Shown here: positions 30,757 through 39,831 of the stretch, piece by piece
Layout of the letters: every line of letters starts with the position of its first letter
Numbering within the stretch: the first letter of the stretch is position 1
NCBI GenBank assembly: GCA_900290365.1
Contig: OMOE01000178.1
Coordinates: 1-41,137, forward strand
Direction of reading: 5' to 3'
Length of the DNA: 41,137 nt
Origin: Syntrophobacter sp. SbD1
Lineage (GTDB): Bacteria; Desulfobacterota; Syntrophobacteria; Syntrophobacterales; Syntrophobacteraceae
Translations under genes and position numbers: made by a program
The notes under the pieces: model-generated
What the model was told of the DNA's origin: nothing
Databases searched by the model: none
Seen by the model: only the letters and a program-made list of their open reading frames with translations

Positions 30757-33231
30757 ATGAAGCGTTCAATATTTGCATCCGGTAAAAAAATTCTATTTAC
30801 GCTGATTGCGATGGCGCTATTGCCCATTGGAGGGGTTGCCATATGCGCCGGGCAGGCCGGGGCACCAGGGACGGAGACGGATGACAAGACCCTTTCGCCT
30901 TACTTTTTCGTAAAATCGGACGACTCTGCCGTCGATCAGCTTCCACTCAAATCCACTTCGGCCACCGTAAACATTTCGGGGCCCATCGCCGATGTCGTCG
31001 TTACCCAGGTCTACAGGAATGAGGGCAAAAAACCGATAGAGGCGATATACGTTTTTCCTGCATCTACACGCGCCTCGGTCTACGGGATGAAGATGACCAT
31101 CGGAGAGCGTACGATCACAGCGGAGGTGCAAAAGAGGGAAGAAGCCCGCCAGGCCTACGAGCAGGCCAAACATAAGGGCAAAAGCGCATCCCTTTTGGAA
31201 CAGAATAGACCCAATGTCTTCCAGATGAACGTGGCCAACATCCTGCCCGGAGACGAAATCAAAACCGAACTGCGCTACACCGAAACTGTCGTTCCGATGG
31301 AGGGTGTCTATGAATTCGTATACCCGACCGTTGTCGGGCCGAGGTATTCAAACCAACCGGCTTCCAAGGCCACGGCATCGGAGAAATGGTCTCAGAACCC
31401 CTATCTGCATCAGGGGGAATTAGCGCCCTATACTTTCGATATTAAAGCCAGGGTTGCCGCCGGCGTCCCCATCCAGGAACTGAGCTGCCCTTCCCACAAG
31501 GTGGCCATCGCCTTCCAGGACAAAAGCGTTGCGAACATTGAACTCGAACTTAGCGAAAAAGCCGAACATTCGGGAGGCAATCGCGATTTCATCCTGAAGT
31601 ACCGGCTTGCCGGAAAGCAGATCGAATCGGGACTGCTGCTTTACCAGGGACATGATGAAAACTTCTTCCTCCTGACCGTCCAGCCTCCCAAACGCGTGAC
31701 GGAAGAAGCGATACCTCCGAGGGAGTACATCTTTATTGTCGATGTTTCCGGATCCATGTACGGTTTTCCTCTCGAAATTTCGAAAAAGCTGGTCAAGGAA
31801 CTGCTCATCGGGCTACGTCCAACGGATATCTTTAACGTAATGACGTTTTCAGGCGCCTCGGACCTTTTCTCGGATCACTCCGTGCCTGCGAGCCCGGACA
31901 ATGTTCGGCGCGCGGTCGAGTTGATCCGGCAGCAAAGCGGGGCTGGAGGCACCGAACTATTGCCGGCCATGCAGCGGGCGCTGACACTGCCCAGGTCAGA
32001 AGGCTTCGCGCGCACCATCGTTATAGCCACGGATGGGTATGTAACTGTCGAGCCGGAACTCTTCGATCTCATCGGCAAACATATCGGCGATGCCAACATC
32101 TTCGCTTTCGGCATAGGCACGTCGGTTAACCGCTATGCGATCGAGGGCATGGCCCGGGTCGGCGCGGGGGAGCCTTATGTCGTTACGCGGGCGGAAGAAG
32201 CGCCCGCGATGGCCGAAAAGTTCCGCAAGTACGTGCAATCCCCGGTGCTAACTCAGATCAAGCTCAATTTCGGGGGACTCGAAACCTATGATGTTGAGCC
32301 CTCAGGGGTGCCGGATATCTTTTCTGAACGGCCAGTGGTGGTTTTCGGTAAGTGGAAAGGCAAGCCGGAGGGGACAATTGTCTTATCCGGCTTGAGCGGG
32401 AAGCAAAAATGGGAAAAGCGTATCGATGTCGCCGCAACCCGGCCCCTGGCCGACAATTCAGCTCTTCGGTATCTTTGGGCGCGCTCTCGCGTCACGCAAC
32501 TTTCGGACTATAACAACCTCCAGGCCTCAGATGAGAGAGTGAGGGAAATTACCGGGCTGGGCATCAAGTACAACCTCCTCACCGCGTATACTTCCTTTGT
32601 GGCAATCGATGCGCAGCCGCGCCGCCAGGGGTCTGAAGCAGTGACTGTAAGGCAGCCTCTACCCATGCCCCAGGGAGTTTCGGACAGGGCGCTGCCGGGG
32701 CAGACCTCCTCCACCATGGCAATGGCAAGTCCGTTGCCGGCCTCCCGCTATGGGTATGTCGGTTCGGGCGGTTCGCTTGTTTCGCCTAGTGCCAAGTCGG
32801 TCCCCCATGGTGTGGTTGCGGACATGAGCGTGGGTTCGGCTCAAAGGATGGCTCAGAAAGAAAGTGCCGCCCCTCAATTAACAACTGAGGCTGAGACCAG
32901 CCCCAAGATGGAGGAGCACCACACGGAATTATCTATAAAAAGTCTGAAAGTGAAAGGGGAACTTTCCAAAGAGACGGTAAGGCAAGTGGTCGAACAGAAT
33001 CTATCTTTGATACGGGACTGTTTCGGTGGCGATATAGCGTGTGCGGCACTCAGACTTGAATGGACTATCAACAAAGACGGTTCGGTTGCAAATGTCCACG
33101 CGGTCTCGGGTTGCGGGTCCGATAAAACACTCGTGAACTGTATCGGCGGGCAGGTGAAGAAGTGGAGCTTCCCCGCTCCCGGGGACGGCGGGATCGTTCG
33201 CGTCTTGCTGGTAGTGGGGCTTAAGGGCTGA
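30757..33231 (+). CDS. Exported VIT-vWA protein with AgmX/PglI-type C-terminus
   Basis: An 824-aa protein. A signal peptide or anchor occupies residues 1-32. A VIT domain follows (about 50-190: ATVNISGPIADVVVTQVYRN, YVFPASTRASVYGMKM, EARQAYEQAKHKGKSASLLE, NVANILPGDEI). A von Willebrand A domain (about 323-500) has an intact MIDAS start, DVSGS. A Ser/Ala/Pro linker (about 625-730) leads to a C-terminal domain resembling AgmX/PglI or TonB-type ends: IRDCFG, RLEWTINKDGSVANVHAVSG, NCIGGQVKKWSFPAP. Family knowledge: VIT-vWA proteins bind metal-dependent ligands; AgmX-type tails occur in envelope proteins of myxobacteria and relatives. AGGAAGG lies 8 nt before the ATG. Control by the divergent ECF sigma factor is strongly suggested by its promoter. 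Confidence 0.9.
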   Translation: MKRSIFASGKKILFTLIAMALLPIGGVAICAGQAGAPGTETDDKTLSPYFFVKSDDSAVDQLPLKSTSATVNISGPIADVVVTQVYRNEGKKPIEAIYVFPASTRASVYGMKMTIGERTITAEVQKREEARQAYEQAKHKGKSASLLEQNRPNVFQMNVANILPGDEIKTELRYTETVVPMEGVYEFVYPTVVGPRYSNQPASKATASEKWSQNPYLHQGELAPYTFDIKARVAAGVPIQELSCPSHKVAIAFQDKSVANIELELSEKAEHSGGNRDFILKYRLAGKQIESGLLLYQGHDENFFLLTVQPPKRVTEEAIPPREYIFIVDVSGSMYGFPLEISKKLVKELLIGLRPTDIFNVMTFSGASDLFSDHSVPASPDNVRRAVELIRQQSGAGGTELLPAMQRALTLPRSEGFARTIVIATDGYVTVEPELFDLIGKHIGDANIFAFGIGTSVNRYAIEGMARVGAGEPYVVTRAEEAPAMAEKFRKYVQSPVLTQIKLNFGGLETYDVEPSGVPDIFSERPVVVFGKWKGKPEGTIVLSGLSGKQKWEKRIDVAATRPLADNSALRYLWARSRVTQLSDYNNLQASDERVREITGLGIKYNLLTAYTSFVAIDAQPRRQGSEAVTVRQPLPMPQGVSDRALPGQTSSTMAMASPLPASRYGYVGSGGSLVSPSAKSVPHGVVADMSVGSAQRMAQKESAAPQLTTEAETSPKMEEHHTELSIKSLKVKGELSKETVRQVVEQNLSLIRDCFGGDIACAALRLEWTINKDGSVANVHAVSGCGSDKTLVNCIGGQVKKWSFPAPGDGGIVRVLLVVGLKG

Positions 33232-33703
33232 TAGCGAGTCTGGAGAGTGCTGCGAAGTTACAAAGCGCGGGGGAAAGCTTCCCCCGCACCCCCGGGATTT
33301 CGTCCTCGCGCGCTAAGCGCGCAAGGACGAGCGCTCGGCGCCGGCGCCATAACTAGCCGCAGTTGTAGCCAGACCGTCCCGGTCTGGTTCCGCCGGGCTT
33401 TCCAGCCTGCCCCACATCTGAATCCTTCTTGAAGCGACAGCATTGAGGAAGAAGGCCACCTCCTTTGTTCATTCCGCTTCACGCTCCTTGCTTCTCGCTT
33501 TCTCTAGTATGAGAAAACCAATGTGAGTCGCTTTCGGATCCAAAGGCTGGTCCGCTCATGAAGAGCCTGCCATTGTGGTCCACTGAATTGCACCCAATAG
33601 ACAGTCTTGCCTGCCACCATAGGAGCAGTTTGCCATCAAATCGGCATCGACTCCACAAGTGATATGCAAAAGCTGTCAAGAATCGATTTATTATAACCTT
33701 TCC
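33232..33703. other. 472-bp gap with GC-rich hairpins, no supported gene
   Basis: The left half (33265-33390) carries several strong hairpins listed separately. The right half (33480-33680) contains an open frame of 66 codons on the minus strand without a recognised family or ribosome binding site. I cannot support a gene here. Confidence 0.55.
33267..33387. repeat. Cluster of three GC-rich inverted repeats
   Basis: GCGGGGG/CCCCCGC (33267-33273 and 33281-33287) enclose AAGCTT; CGTCCTCGCGCGCT/AGCGCGCAAGGACG (33301-33314 and 33316-33329) pair with one mismatch around one base; CCAGACCG/CGGTCTGG (33369-33376 and 33380-33387) enclose three bases. The first could end transcription of the VIT-vWA gene, although no T run follows. 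Confidence 0.75.
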
Positions 33704-36700
33704 TCACAAGCGCTCCACGTCCTGAGGACGGTGTTCGCTGACTAAAGATTCTCGCACCCGTGCATATTCCGCTTCAATTTCATTTAAGACTGTCACAGCG
33801 CTTTTAGTTGAAGCAGTGCGGCCCATTTCTTCGAGTTTCACGCAAAGCCCGGCCAAATGCAGAGCGCCTAGATTTCCGCTGCTTGATTTTAACGTATGGG
33901 CCGCTCTCCACATTGCCGCGGTGTCGGAGGCGCTCACGGCTTCGCGCATTTCTTTCAGGTATTTTGGGGAGCTATCCAGGTAGAGGTGTATCAACTCTGT
34001 GAGCAAATCCGGTGCACTCTGGCTTTGAAATTGCCTAATATCATCCAGCGCCTTGCGATCGACCGGTGCCTCGCGTAAAGGGCTTAGTATCAAGGTAGAC
34101 TCGCAGGGCCGTTCCAGGCTATGCTCGTCCACATCCTGAGCCGTTTCAGGTGAGTTCCCAGGCGACCAGCGTTCCAAAACTTCAGCCAACTGATTCCTCT
34201 TAAAGGGTTTGCTCAGATAATCATCCATACCGGCGGCAAGGCATTTGTCGTAGACACCATTCATTGCATGGGCGGTGAGGGCTATGATGGGGATTCGGGG
34301 TCGGGATTGTATTTTCAGTTCCCCCCTGCTCTCCTTTTCCCTGATGTGGAGTGTGGCTTCGTAGCCGTCCATCTTCGGCATCTGGCAATCCATCAGTATA
34401 AGGTCATAAGCCGTATATGATTTCGAAAGTGCTTCGATGGCCTCGGCCCCGTTACTTACCACATCCACTTGATAACCCATGCCGACAAGCATCAGTCGCG
34501 CGACTTCCTGGTTTACCGGGTTGTCTTCAGCTAGAAGAATGCTGCACTTGATGGGCTTTGGAGTATCTTGCCGAGAGGGATGTCTGCTCGCCGGATGGTG
34601 ACCACCTCGGTGTGAGGTGCTCGCCAGGGCCAAAAGTTGGTCATACAGCCGGGACTGACGAACCGGCTTGCTCAGAAATGCCAGTCCCCTTTCTTTTGGA
34701 GCATTAGCGATTCCGATGCGCTCACCCATGGAATTGAGCATAATCAGGCGTACTGACGTAATGCGTGGATCGTTTTGAATAACTCGGACCAGGACCGCGC
34801 CACTTATGCCGGGCATCGTCGTGTCAAGTATGGCTGCATCGTAGGGTTTACCCCTTTGCGCGGCACAAATGAGCATTTCAAGTGCTTGCGCCCCGTTTTC
34901 CGCCATGCCGCAGAACATTCCCCAGGATGTGATACACTGGTTCAAAACGGTCCGTGTCATATCGTTGTCGTCGGCAATCAACACACGGAGGCCGTATAGA
35001 CCATTATTGTCTGTCCATGCAGGCCGGAAGGCTTTCGGCTGTTTATTGAGACATGCGGTAAACCGGAATTTGCTTCCTGCTCCCGGCGTGCTTTCCACAC
35101 CGATGTCCCCTCCCATAAGCACGGAGAGTTGCTTAGAAATGGCCAGTCCCAGGCCCGTGCCGCCATACTTGCGCGTCGTGGAGCAATCGGCCTGTGAGAA
35201 GGCGGCGAATATGCCCACCTGCGCCGTGGGAGAAATGCCTATGCCGGTGTCGCTGACCTCGAAGCTCAAGAGGACTGTCCCGACATCTTCCTCGATAAGT
35301 GATACGCGCACGAAGACATGACCATTTTCGGTAAACTTGATGGCATTGCCCAGTAAATTCGTCAGTATCTGCCGCAGGCGCCCGGGATCGCCATTCAAGG
35401 ACATCGGTACGTTGTCTTCTACTCGGCTGATCAACTCGATGCCTTTCCGGTGGGCCTCCTCGGCGAGCAGTTCGGCCACGTCCTCGACCGACTCAAGCAG
35501 GTTGAAGTCTATATTCTCAAGGTCGAGCTTGCCCGCTTCGATTTTCGAGAAATCGAGAATATCGTTGAGTATGTGAAGAAGGGCTTCGCCTGACCTGGAG
35601 ACAGTTTCTGCAAGGCTGCGCTGATGGTCGTCGAGATCGGTCCCCAGCAGCAATTCCGACATCCCGAGAATTCCGTTCATCGGGGTCCGGATCTCATGGC
35701 TCATATTGGCCAGAAACTCGCTCTTGGCCAGCGCCGAGGCCTCTGCGGCCTCTTTGGAGAGCTTTAAGTCCTGGGTCGCTTTTTTTTCGGTTATATCGAT
35801 CGAAATGCACATGCAGGTATCGTCGTCGACAGGTACCCACGAAACGTCCCAGATTTTTCCAATTGCCCTCAACTCGGGCGCGCTGGCTGGTTTTCTTTCC
35901 GAGAGTGTTTTGTCGGCAAGGCAATAGGTGCACATTGTCCCGCCTGGAATAGTGTGGCCGTTGTGCTCGTCAATGCACGCCTTGTATTCTTCCGGAATGT
36001 GTTCACATTTCAGAGAAGTCTGCCAACAGTAGCCGCCGACCTTCGCGCCGTACTCCTGTGCGAGAATGCTGGCAGTCAGAACTCTTCTATCCCTGTCCAC
36101 CACCATTGCGGGATAGGGGAGGCCACTTACGATCATCTGGTTTAGTCTGGTTTTTTCTTTTAACGCCTCCTCGGCTTTTTCCCGTTCTGCAATTTCCTGC
36201 TCAAGCTGCTGGTTCTTTGTCTCGACAATTTGCCGTGTCTTGGATACCTCCTCCAGCCTTGCATGCAAAACGAGGTTGCGGGTGTTAATCCACAGGACAA
36301 GAACCATGGCGCCCAGAATGGCAAATGAGAGGAGACCTATCATTACAAGCAGGTGCACCGGGGCCATCCGCCCGGAGATTTCATCAACGGGCTCACTGGA
36401 AATGAGGAAGAAGGGTGTATCGGGGATATCCATTCGAATGGCGACCATGTCCACCGGCGGGTGATCGGGGCGGGCGCAGGCGAAGTGAAATTCCACGCCC
36501 GAGACGGTTCTCTCCAATGCTGATGGAAAAAAAGGGGCGGGTGCGTTTTCAAAAGGCACGGGGTGATGAAGCAGCTTCCCCTGTTCGGAGAAGATCTCGA
36601 CGGTGCGACCCAAATAGGTGCTTTGCAGTTGGATTAGCTTTTTGTAGACCGGTTCTATAGAAACCCATGCGATTAGCTGTGCGGCGTGGTGTTCCTTGTA

Positions 36701-37252
36701 GAAATACGGTTCGGACACAATCACCAGCACCTCCCTGTCCTCTTCACGGCTGATGATTTGTGAAACGGGCCGGTTTCCGTCAAAGAATGCCGCGGCGTCT
36801 ATGGGAGTCCTTCGAGCGGCTCCATTTGAGGGCCAATCAACAAGTACGGTGCCGTCGCTTTCCACAAAGGCGAGTCTGGTGTAGATTTTCTCCTCGCCGA
36901 GTTTTCTTTCTTCCATAAAGTGTTCGAAAAGTTCTGATATTGCGAACAGGCTTTCCGAAAGTCCATATTGAAGGGACATACCGAGGGCTTTATTCTCGAA
37001 GAAAGCGGAAATGGCACGGTGTTCGAGTAAATGTTTAATGTCGTTTCGTCGTTCGGAGTAGAAGTAGCCTACTGCTGTCGCACGTCTTTCCGCATCATGG
37101 TCCAACTGTTCCAAGGCGTGCCTTTGCAGTTGGACTTGTGACCGGTAATTGGAAATGAGCAGAAAACCGATACAACCAATCAGCGCGACACCGATAAGGG
37201 CGGTGATGAAACTCCACTTCTTCTGGCTATGCAGCGAGGACAGCATGTCCAT
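33704..37252 (-). CDS. Hybrid sensor histidine kinase with Cys-rich PAS, two receivers and HPt
   Basis: A 1182-aa membrane kinase laid out like BarA. It has a transmembrane helix (about 14-34), a periplasmic sensor of Cache-like character (about 40-300), a second helix (about 301-325), a coiled-coil linker and a PAS domain (about 370-490). Then come HisKA with [10 protein letters not shown] (H519), HATPase ([28 protein letters not shown]) and receiver 1 (LDTTMPG, D810). Receiver 2 ([14 protein letters not shown]955) and a C-terminal HPt domain with [13 protein letters not shown] (H1119) complete a phosphorelay. The PAS domain carries C409, C416, H418, C426, H430, H433, C441 and C444, enough for a metal or redox site. 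ATG 37252 or 37246 starts the protein. It lies 21 nt after a periplasmic binding protein gene, which suggests that protein is its sensing partner. Confidence 0.92.
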   Translation of the reverse strand: MDMLSSLHSQKKWSFITALIGVALIGCIGFLLISNYRSQVQLQRHALEQLDHDAERRATAVGYFYSERRNDIKHLLEHRAISAFFENKALGMSLQYGLSESLFAISELFEHFMEERKLGEEKIYTRLAFVESDGTVLVDWPSNGAARRTPIDAAAFFDGNRPVSQIISREEDREVLVIVSEPYFYKEHHAAQLIAWVSIEPVYKKLIQLQSTYLGRTVEIFSEQGKLLHHPVPFENAPAPFFPSALERTVSGVEFHFACARPDHPPVDMVAIRMDIPDTPFFLISSEPVDEISGRMAPVHLLVMIGLLSFAILGAMVLVLWINTRNLVLHARLEEVSKTRQIVETKNQQLEQEIAEREKAEEALKEKTRLNQMIVSGLPYPAMVVDRDRRVLTASILAQEYGAKVGGYCWQTSLKCEHIPEEYKACIDEHNGHTIPGGTMCTYCLADKTLSERKPASAPELRAIGKIWDVSWVPVDDDTCMCISIDITEKKATQDLKLSKEAAEASALAKSEFLANMSHEIRTPMNGILGMSELLLGTDLDDHQRSLAETVSRSGEALLHILNDILDFSKIEAGKLDLENIDFNLLESVEDVAELLAEEAHRKGIELISRVEDNVPMSLNGDPGRLRQILTNLLGNAIKFTENGHVFVRVSLIEEDVGTVLLSFEVSDTGIGISPTAQVGIFAAFSQADCSTTRKYGGTGLGLAISKQLSVLMGGDIGVESTPGAGSKFRFTACLNKQPKAFRPAWTDNNGLYGLRVLIADDNDMTRTVLNQCITSWGMFCGMAENGAQALEMLICAAQRGKPYDAAILDTTMPGISGAVLVRVIQNDPRITSVRLIMLNSMGERIGIANAPKERGLAFLSKPVRQSRLYDQLLALASTSHRGGHHPASRHPSRQDTPKPIKCSILLAEDNPVNQEVARLMLVGMGYQVDVVSNGAEAIEALSKSYTAYDLILMDCQMPKMDGYEATLHIREKESRGELKIQSRPRIPIIALTAHAMNGVYDKCLAAGMDDYLSKPFKRNQLAEVLERWSPGNSPETAQDVDEHSLERPCESTLILSPLREAPVDRKALDDIRQFQSQSAPDLLTELIHLYLDSSPKYLKEMREAVSASDTAAMWRAAHTLKSSSGNLGALHLAGLCVKLEEMGRTASTKSAVTVLNEIEAEYARVRESLVSEHRPQDVERL

Positions 37253-37273
37253 TTTCTTTTGTCCGCCCCCGCA

Positions 37274-38158
37274 TCATTTATCTTGAGCCTGGCGGAAAAA
37301 CTCCGGGAAATAGTGGGGCGCCCTCGGGTAATACTTGGCGACCAGCCGCATGTAGGTTCCATCCTTTTTGCATTGCTCGAAAAACTGATTAAAAGATTCA
37401 CGCAACTCGCCGGAAGACTTAGCAAAAGCGCAGCCCATCACCTGTGTCTGAGATATCGGCCCGATGATCTTGATTTTGCCGGGCCATTTCCCCATGGCGA
37501 TAAACGCGTCGGGCACGTCCAGGATAGTAGTCTCGGCCTCGCCGTTTATTACGGCCGGCGCCAATTCATTGAGCGATCCTGGAAAGCATCTCACCTTGGC
37601 CCCCGTGGCTTCCAGATTATGGAGGTCCGGATCAAGGCATGTATTCTTCAATACAAGCACCTCGTGGCCTCCGAGCAAGCTCTTTACCGTCTGAATGTCC
37701 TTTACGATGCTGTCGCCCGGTGTGATTGGCTTTATGGGAGAGTCACTTCGAGCAATCAACCAGACTTGTGTGGGAAAGGTCGGTATCGAAAAATTCACCA
37801 TCTTTTCACGCTTCGCAATGACGGTGAATCCATTGGCAATAACATCACCCCTGGTTTGCCCCTTCTCGCTTTCAGCCGTGGATTCCTTGCCACAAAGGTC
37901 TCCGATCGCATCGGCCCAGGACGTCTCCACGTACTTATACTCCACCCCAAGGTGCCGGGCGAAAAGCTTAATCAACTCGACGTCCAGACCGTCTCCGCTG
38001 CCCGTGACGAAGTTGGCGTAAGGCACCCCGAGGTGAATAAGGGCTCCTCTTTGTTTGATCTCCTCAATTTGTACGGCATGGCATACCGCCGCCGCGAAGC
38101 ACACCAGCAGGCTTGTTGAAATGCCGTTCATCAGGAACCGGAATAGCGTCTTTTTCAT
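37274..38158 (-). CDS. Periplasmic solute-binding protein, family 3, paired with the kinase
   Basis: A 294-aa exported protein of the amino-acid-type (family 3) binding fold. The signal peptide is MKKTLFRFLMNGISTSLLVC up to AVCHA. The mature part starts VQIEEIKQRGALIHLGVPYANF and shows DGLDVELIKLFARHLGVEYKYVETSW, DVIANGFTVIAKREKMVNFSIPTF and the ATTILDVPDAFIAM lobe. No permease or ATPase genes are adjacent, so it is unlikely to feed a transporter from this locus. The downstream hybrid kinase starts 21 nt later on the same strand; in BvgS/EvgS-type systems such domains are fused to the kinase, here they may act as a separate ligand-binding partner. GGAG lies about 10 nt before ATG 38158. Confidence 0.9.
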   Translation of the reverse strand: MKKTLFRFLMNGISTSLLVCFAAAVCHAVQIEEIKQRGALIHLGVPYANFVTGSGDGLDVELIKLFARHLGVEYKYVETSWADAIGDLCGKESTAESEKGQTRGDVIANGFTVIAKREKMVNFSIPTFPTQVWLIARSDSPIKPITPGDSIVKDIQTVKSLLGGHEVLVLKNTCLDPDLHNLEATGAKVRCFPGSLNELAPAVINGEAETTILDVPDAFIAMGKWPGKIKIIGPISQTQVMGCAFAKSSGELRESFNQFFEQCKKDGTYMRLVAKYYPRAPHYFPEFFRQAQDK

Positions 38159-38263
38159 CGTTTGAATTCTCCTTCAGGCTAAATCGGTCAGGAACGCATT
38201 CTTTTCAAGCAATGGCTAAAGGCTTTATTCGGCAGGTTTGTATTTATCTTTAATATTTTCCCA

Positions 38264-38380
38264 TCAGCAGTATATTATCGTTGAGATTTTAAAATAAACC
38301 CAGACAAGAACCAGTGTAACGCCGACAATACATACCAGCCGCAATGATATCATCTTCGTGGAAAGCTTAAATCGCTGCAT
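38264..38380 (-). CDS. 38-codon single-pass membrane peptide
   Basis: A short gene with an unusually good start: GGAGG 6 nt before ATG 38380, inside a G-rich stretch. The product begins MQRFKLSTKMISLRLVC and has one continuous hydrophobic helix (about residues 12-31, ISLRLVCIVGVTLVLVWVYF) with a basic N-terminus and a C-terminal Cys. It lies 105 nt upstream of the binding-protein/kinase pair on the same strand. Its size and layout resemble small membrane regulators of sensor kinases, but no homologue is known to me. The evidence is start-site quality plus the helix; codon bias cannot be judged in so short a frame. Confidence 0.55.
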   Translation of the reverse strand: MQRFKLSTKMISLRLVCIVGVTLVLVWVYFKISTIIYC

Positions 38381-39138
38381 CTCAATCCTCCCCCAATCCC
38401 CCAATCAATCTGTTAAGTACCCAGTAAATAACCCGTTTCTCGAAAGTTTCCGCAACACGGATTGCCCGTTCGAGGTCGGTTTGGATACTGGAGCATCTGC
38501 AATGAGTTGAGAGAAATATTCCGCACCTCCTAATGTCTTTAGCTCGGAATCGGCCGAATTGCGCGGCAACTTTAACAATAATTTTTCAACCAAGATCCGA
38601 ACGCCAATCTTTGGGATTTCAATGGTACGCTTCTCATTGCGGGAAGGGACAGGATTAAGGGAGCACCGTGACACAATAAGCAGGGAGCAAAAAAGGCGAA
38701 AGCCAAGAGCGGGGCTCCTGGCTTCCTCGGTGTATGGTTAACGGGTCCCCAAAAACCAAATCTTGAGAAAGGGACCCAATCTTATGGTCACAAAATATCA
38801 GATTCTCCCTTTTTGAAAATAAGGTCTCCAGTGTATTTCTCATTAACCAATTCAGTAATATGAAGGTGGAGTTCTACCCAATATTCCCTTTCTGCCTGCC
38901 CAAATCGGGAATACATTTGGGCATTTAATGGCATGTACTGTTTTGATTGCAGCGCTTTCGGGGCGTGACGGTCATACCGGGTAGCGGCGATATTGCTCCC
39001 GCTCTTCCGAAGCCGAAGTCAAACTGAAGGGAGCGACATTACGCTCGATACAGAGAAGGAATTTGAGCGGGATCCGGAGGCTACCGGACGCCGCTGTGCC
39101 TGGGGAAATGCGACACGAAAGAAAGGCGGACCGCGCTT
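38381..39138. other. About 750 bp without a supported gene
   Basis: Two open frames (38405-38674 minus, 38993-39199 plus) have no ribosome binding site or family signature that I can see, and read as chance or eroded coding. There is no clear repeat or tRNA. Upstream sequence for the small membrane peptide and kinase operon probably lies in the left part. Confidence 0.5.
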
Positions 39139-39831
39139 TCAGGATGCCACTTTGGATGCGGGAATGCTGGAGCCGCGCAAGTGGCTTATTACGACATGAA
39201 GTGGTTGTAAAAAGCCGGCGAGCGAAATCACGCTGAATACCGTCAGAGCCCCAAGAAGTTCAGGCGAATGCAGGATGGAGACAGTAATCGGACCTCTCAG
39301 CCGGCTGGCAACGAGGGTATAGGCGCAGACCAGCGGAAGCGTTCCGAACACAGTGCTGGCAAGAAAGGTGGAAAAGGGTACCCGTGCCATGGCGCAGAAT
39401 ACGTTGATCAGCGGGCTGGGCAACCAAGGTGAGCAGCGCATCAGCACCAGCATGAGGAAAACATTCTTGACTTTGAGCCTCTGCAACACCGGTTGTGACG
39501 ACGTGGTATTGCGGAAAAAATAAAGCGAGGCCACCGACCCCAAGGTGGTGGCCATGACGGCCAGTACGCTTCCTGTTACGAAGCCGAACAGGTACCCCGC
39601 GGCGAGATAGAATAAAGGGTTGGTCGGCACCGAAAAGAACACGGTGCCGGCAAGCAACAGGATGAATATCCCCATGCCGAGCACCAAGGGCCAGGAGAGG
39701 GGCTGCTGCTGGGCAGCGGTTGGCGGCAGCAGTACCAAAAGCTCGTGGCTGCTGGTAAGGGCAGAAACTATCCCTGCCATCGCGACCGCCAAATATCCTG
39801 ATAGTACGTATTTGCGGGCGTTACCGGTCAT
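39139..39831 (-). CDS. TVP38/TMEM64-family (VTT/DedA-like) membrane protein
   Basis: A 230-aa integral membrane protein with the VTT (SNARE-associated) signature: FSVPTNPLFYLAAGYLFGFV, a Gly-rich GSVLAVMATTLGSVASLYFFR re-entrant segment, LMLVLMRCSPWLPSPLINVF, and PFSTFLASTVFGTLPLVCAY. Such proteins are thought to act in membrane lipid scrambling or transport, but a bacterial substrate is not settled for most. There are about six hydrophobic segments. ATG 39831 overlaps the stop of the upstream PLP-enzyme gene as ATGA, so the two are translated together. Confidence 0.88.
   Translation of the reverse strand: MTGNARKYVLSGYLAVAMAGIVSALTSSHELLVLLPPTAAQQQPLSWPLVLGMGIFILLLAGTVFFSVPTNPLFYLAAGYLFGFVTGSVLAVMATTLGSVASLYFFRNTTSSQPVLQRLKVKNVFLMLVLMRCSPWLPSPLINVFCAMARVPFSTFLASTVFGTLPLVCAYTLVASRLRGPITVSILHSPELLGALTVFSVISLAGFLQPLHVVISHLRGSSIPASKVAS

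Noticed and set aside
33479..33679. 66-codon minus-strand frame downstream of the hybrid kinase
   Set aside because: Trp/Arg-rich peptide without ribosome binding site or recognisable family; likely chance.
38405..38674. 89-codon minus-strand frame near the small membrane peptide
   Set aside because: GTG start without a ribosome binding site and no recognised motif; composition is not convincing, though an eroded gene is possible.
38993..39199. 68-codon plus-strand frame before the TVP38-like gene
   Set aside because: Overlaps the 3' end of the TVP38-like gene and has no start-site or family support.
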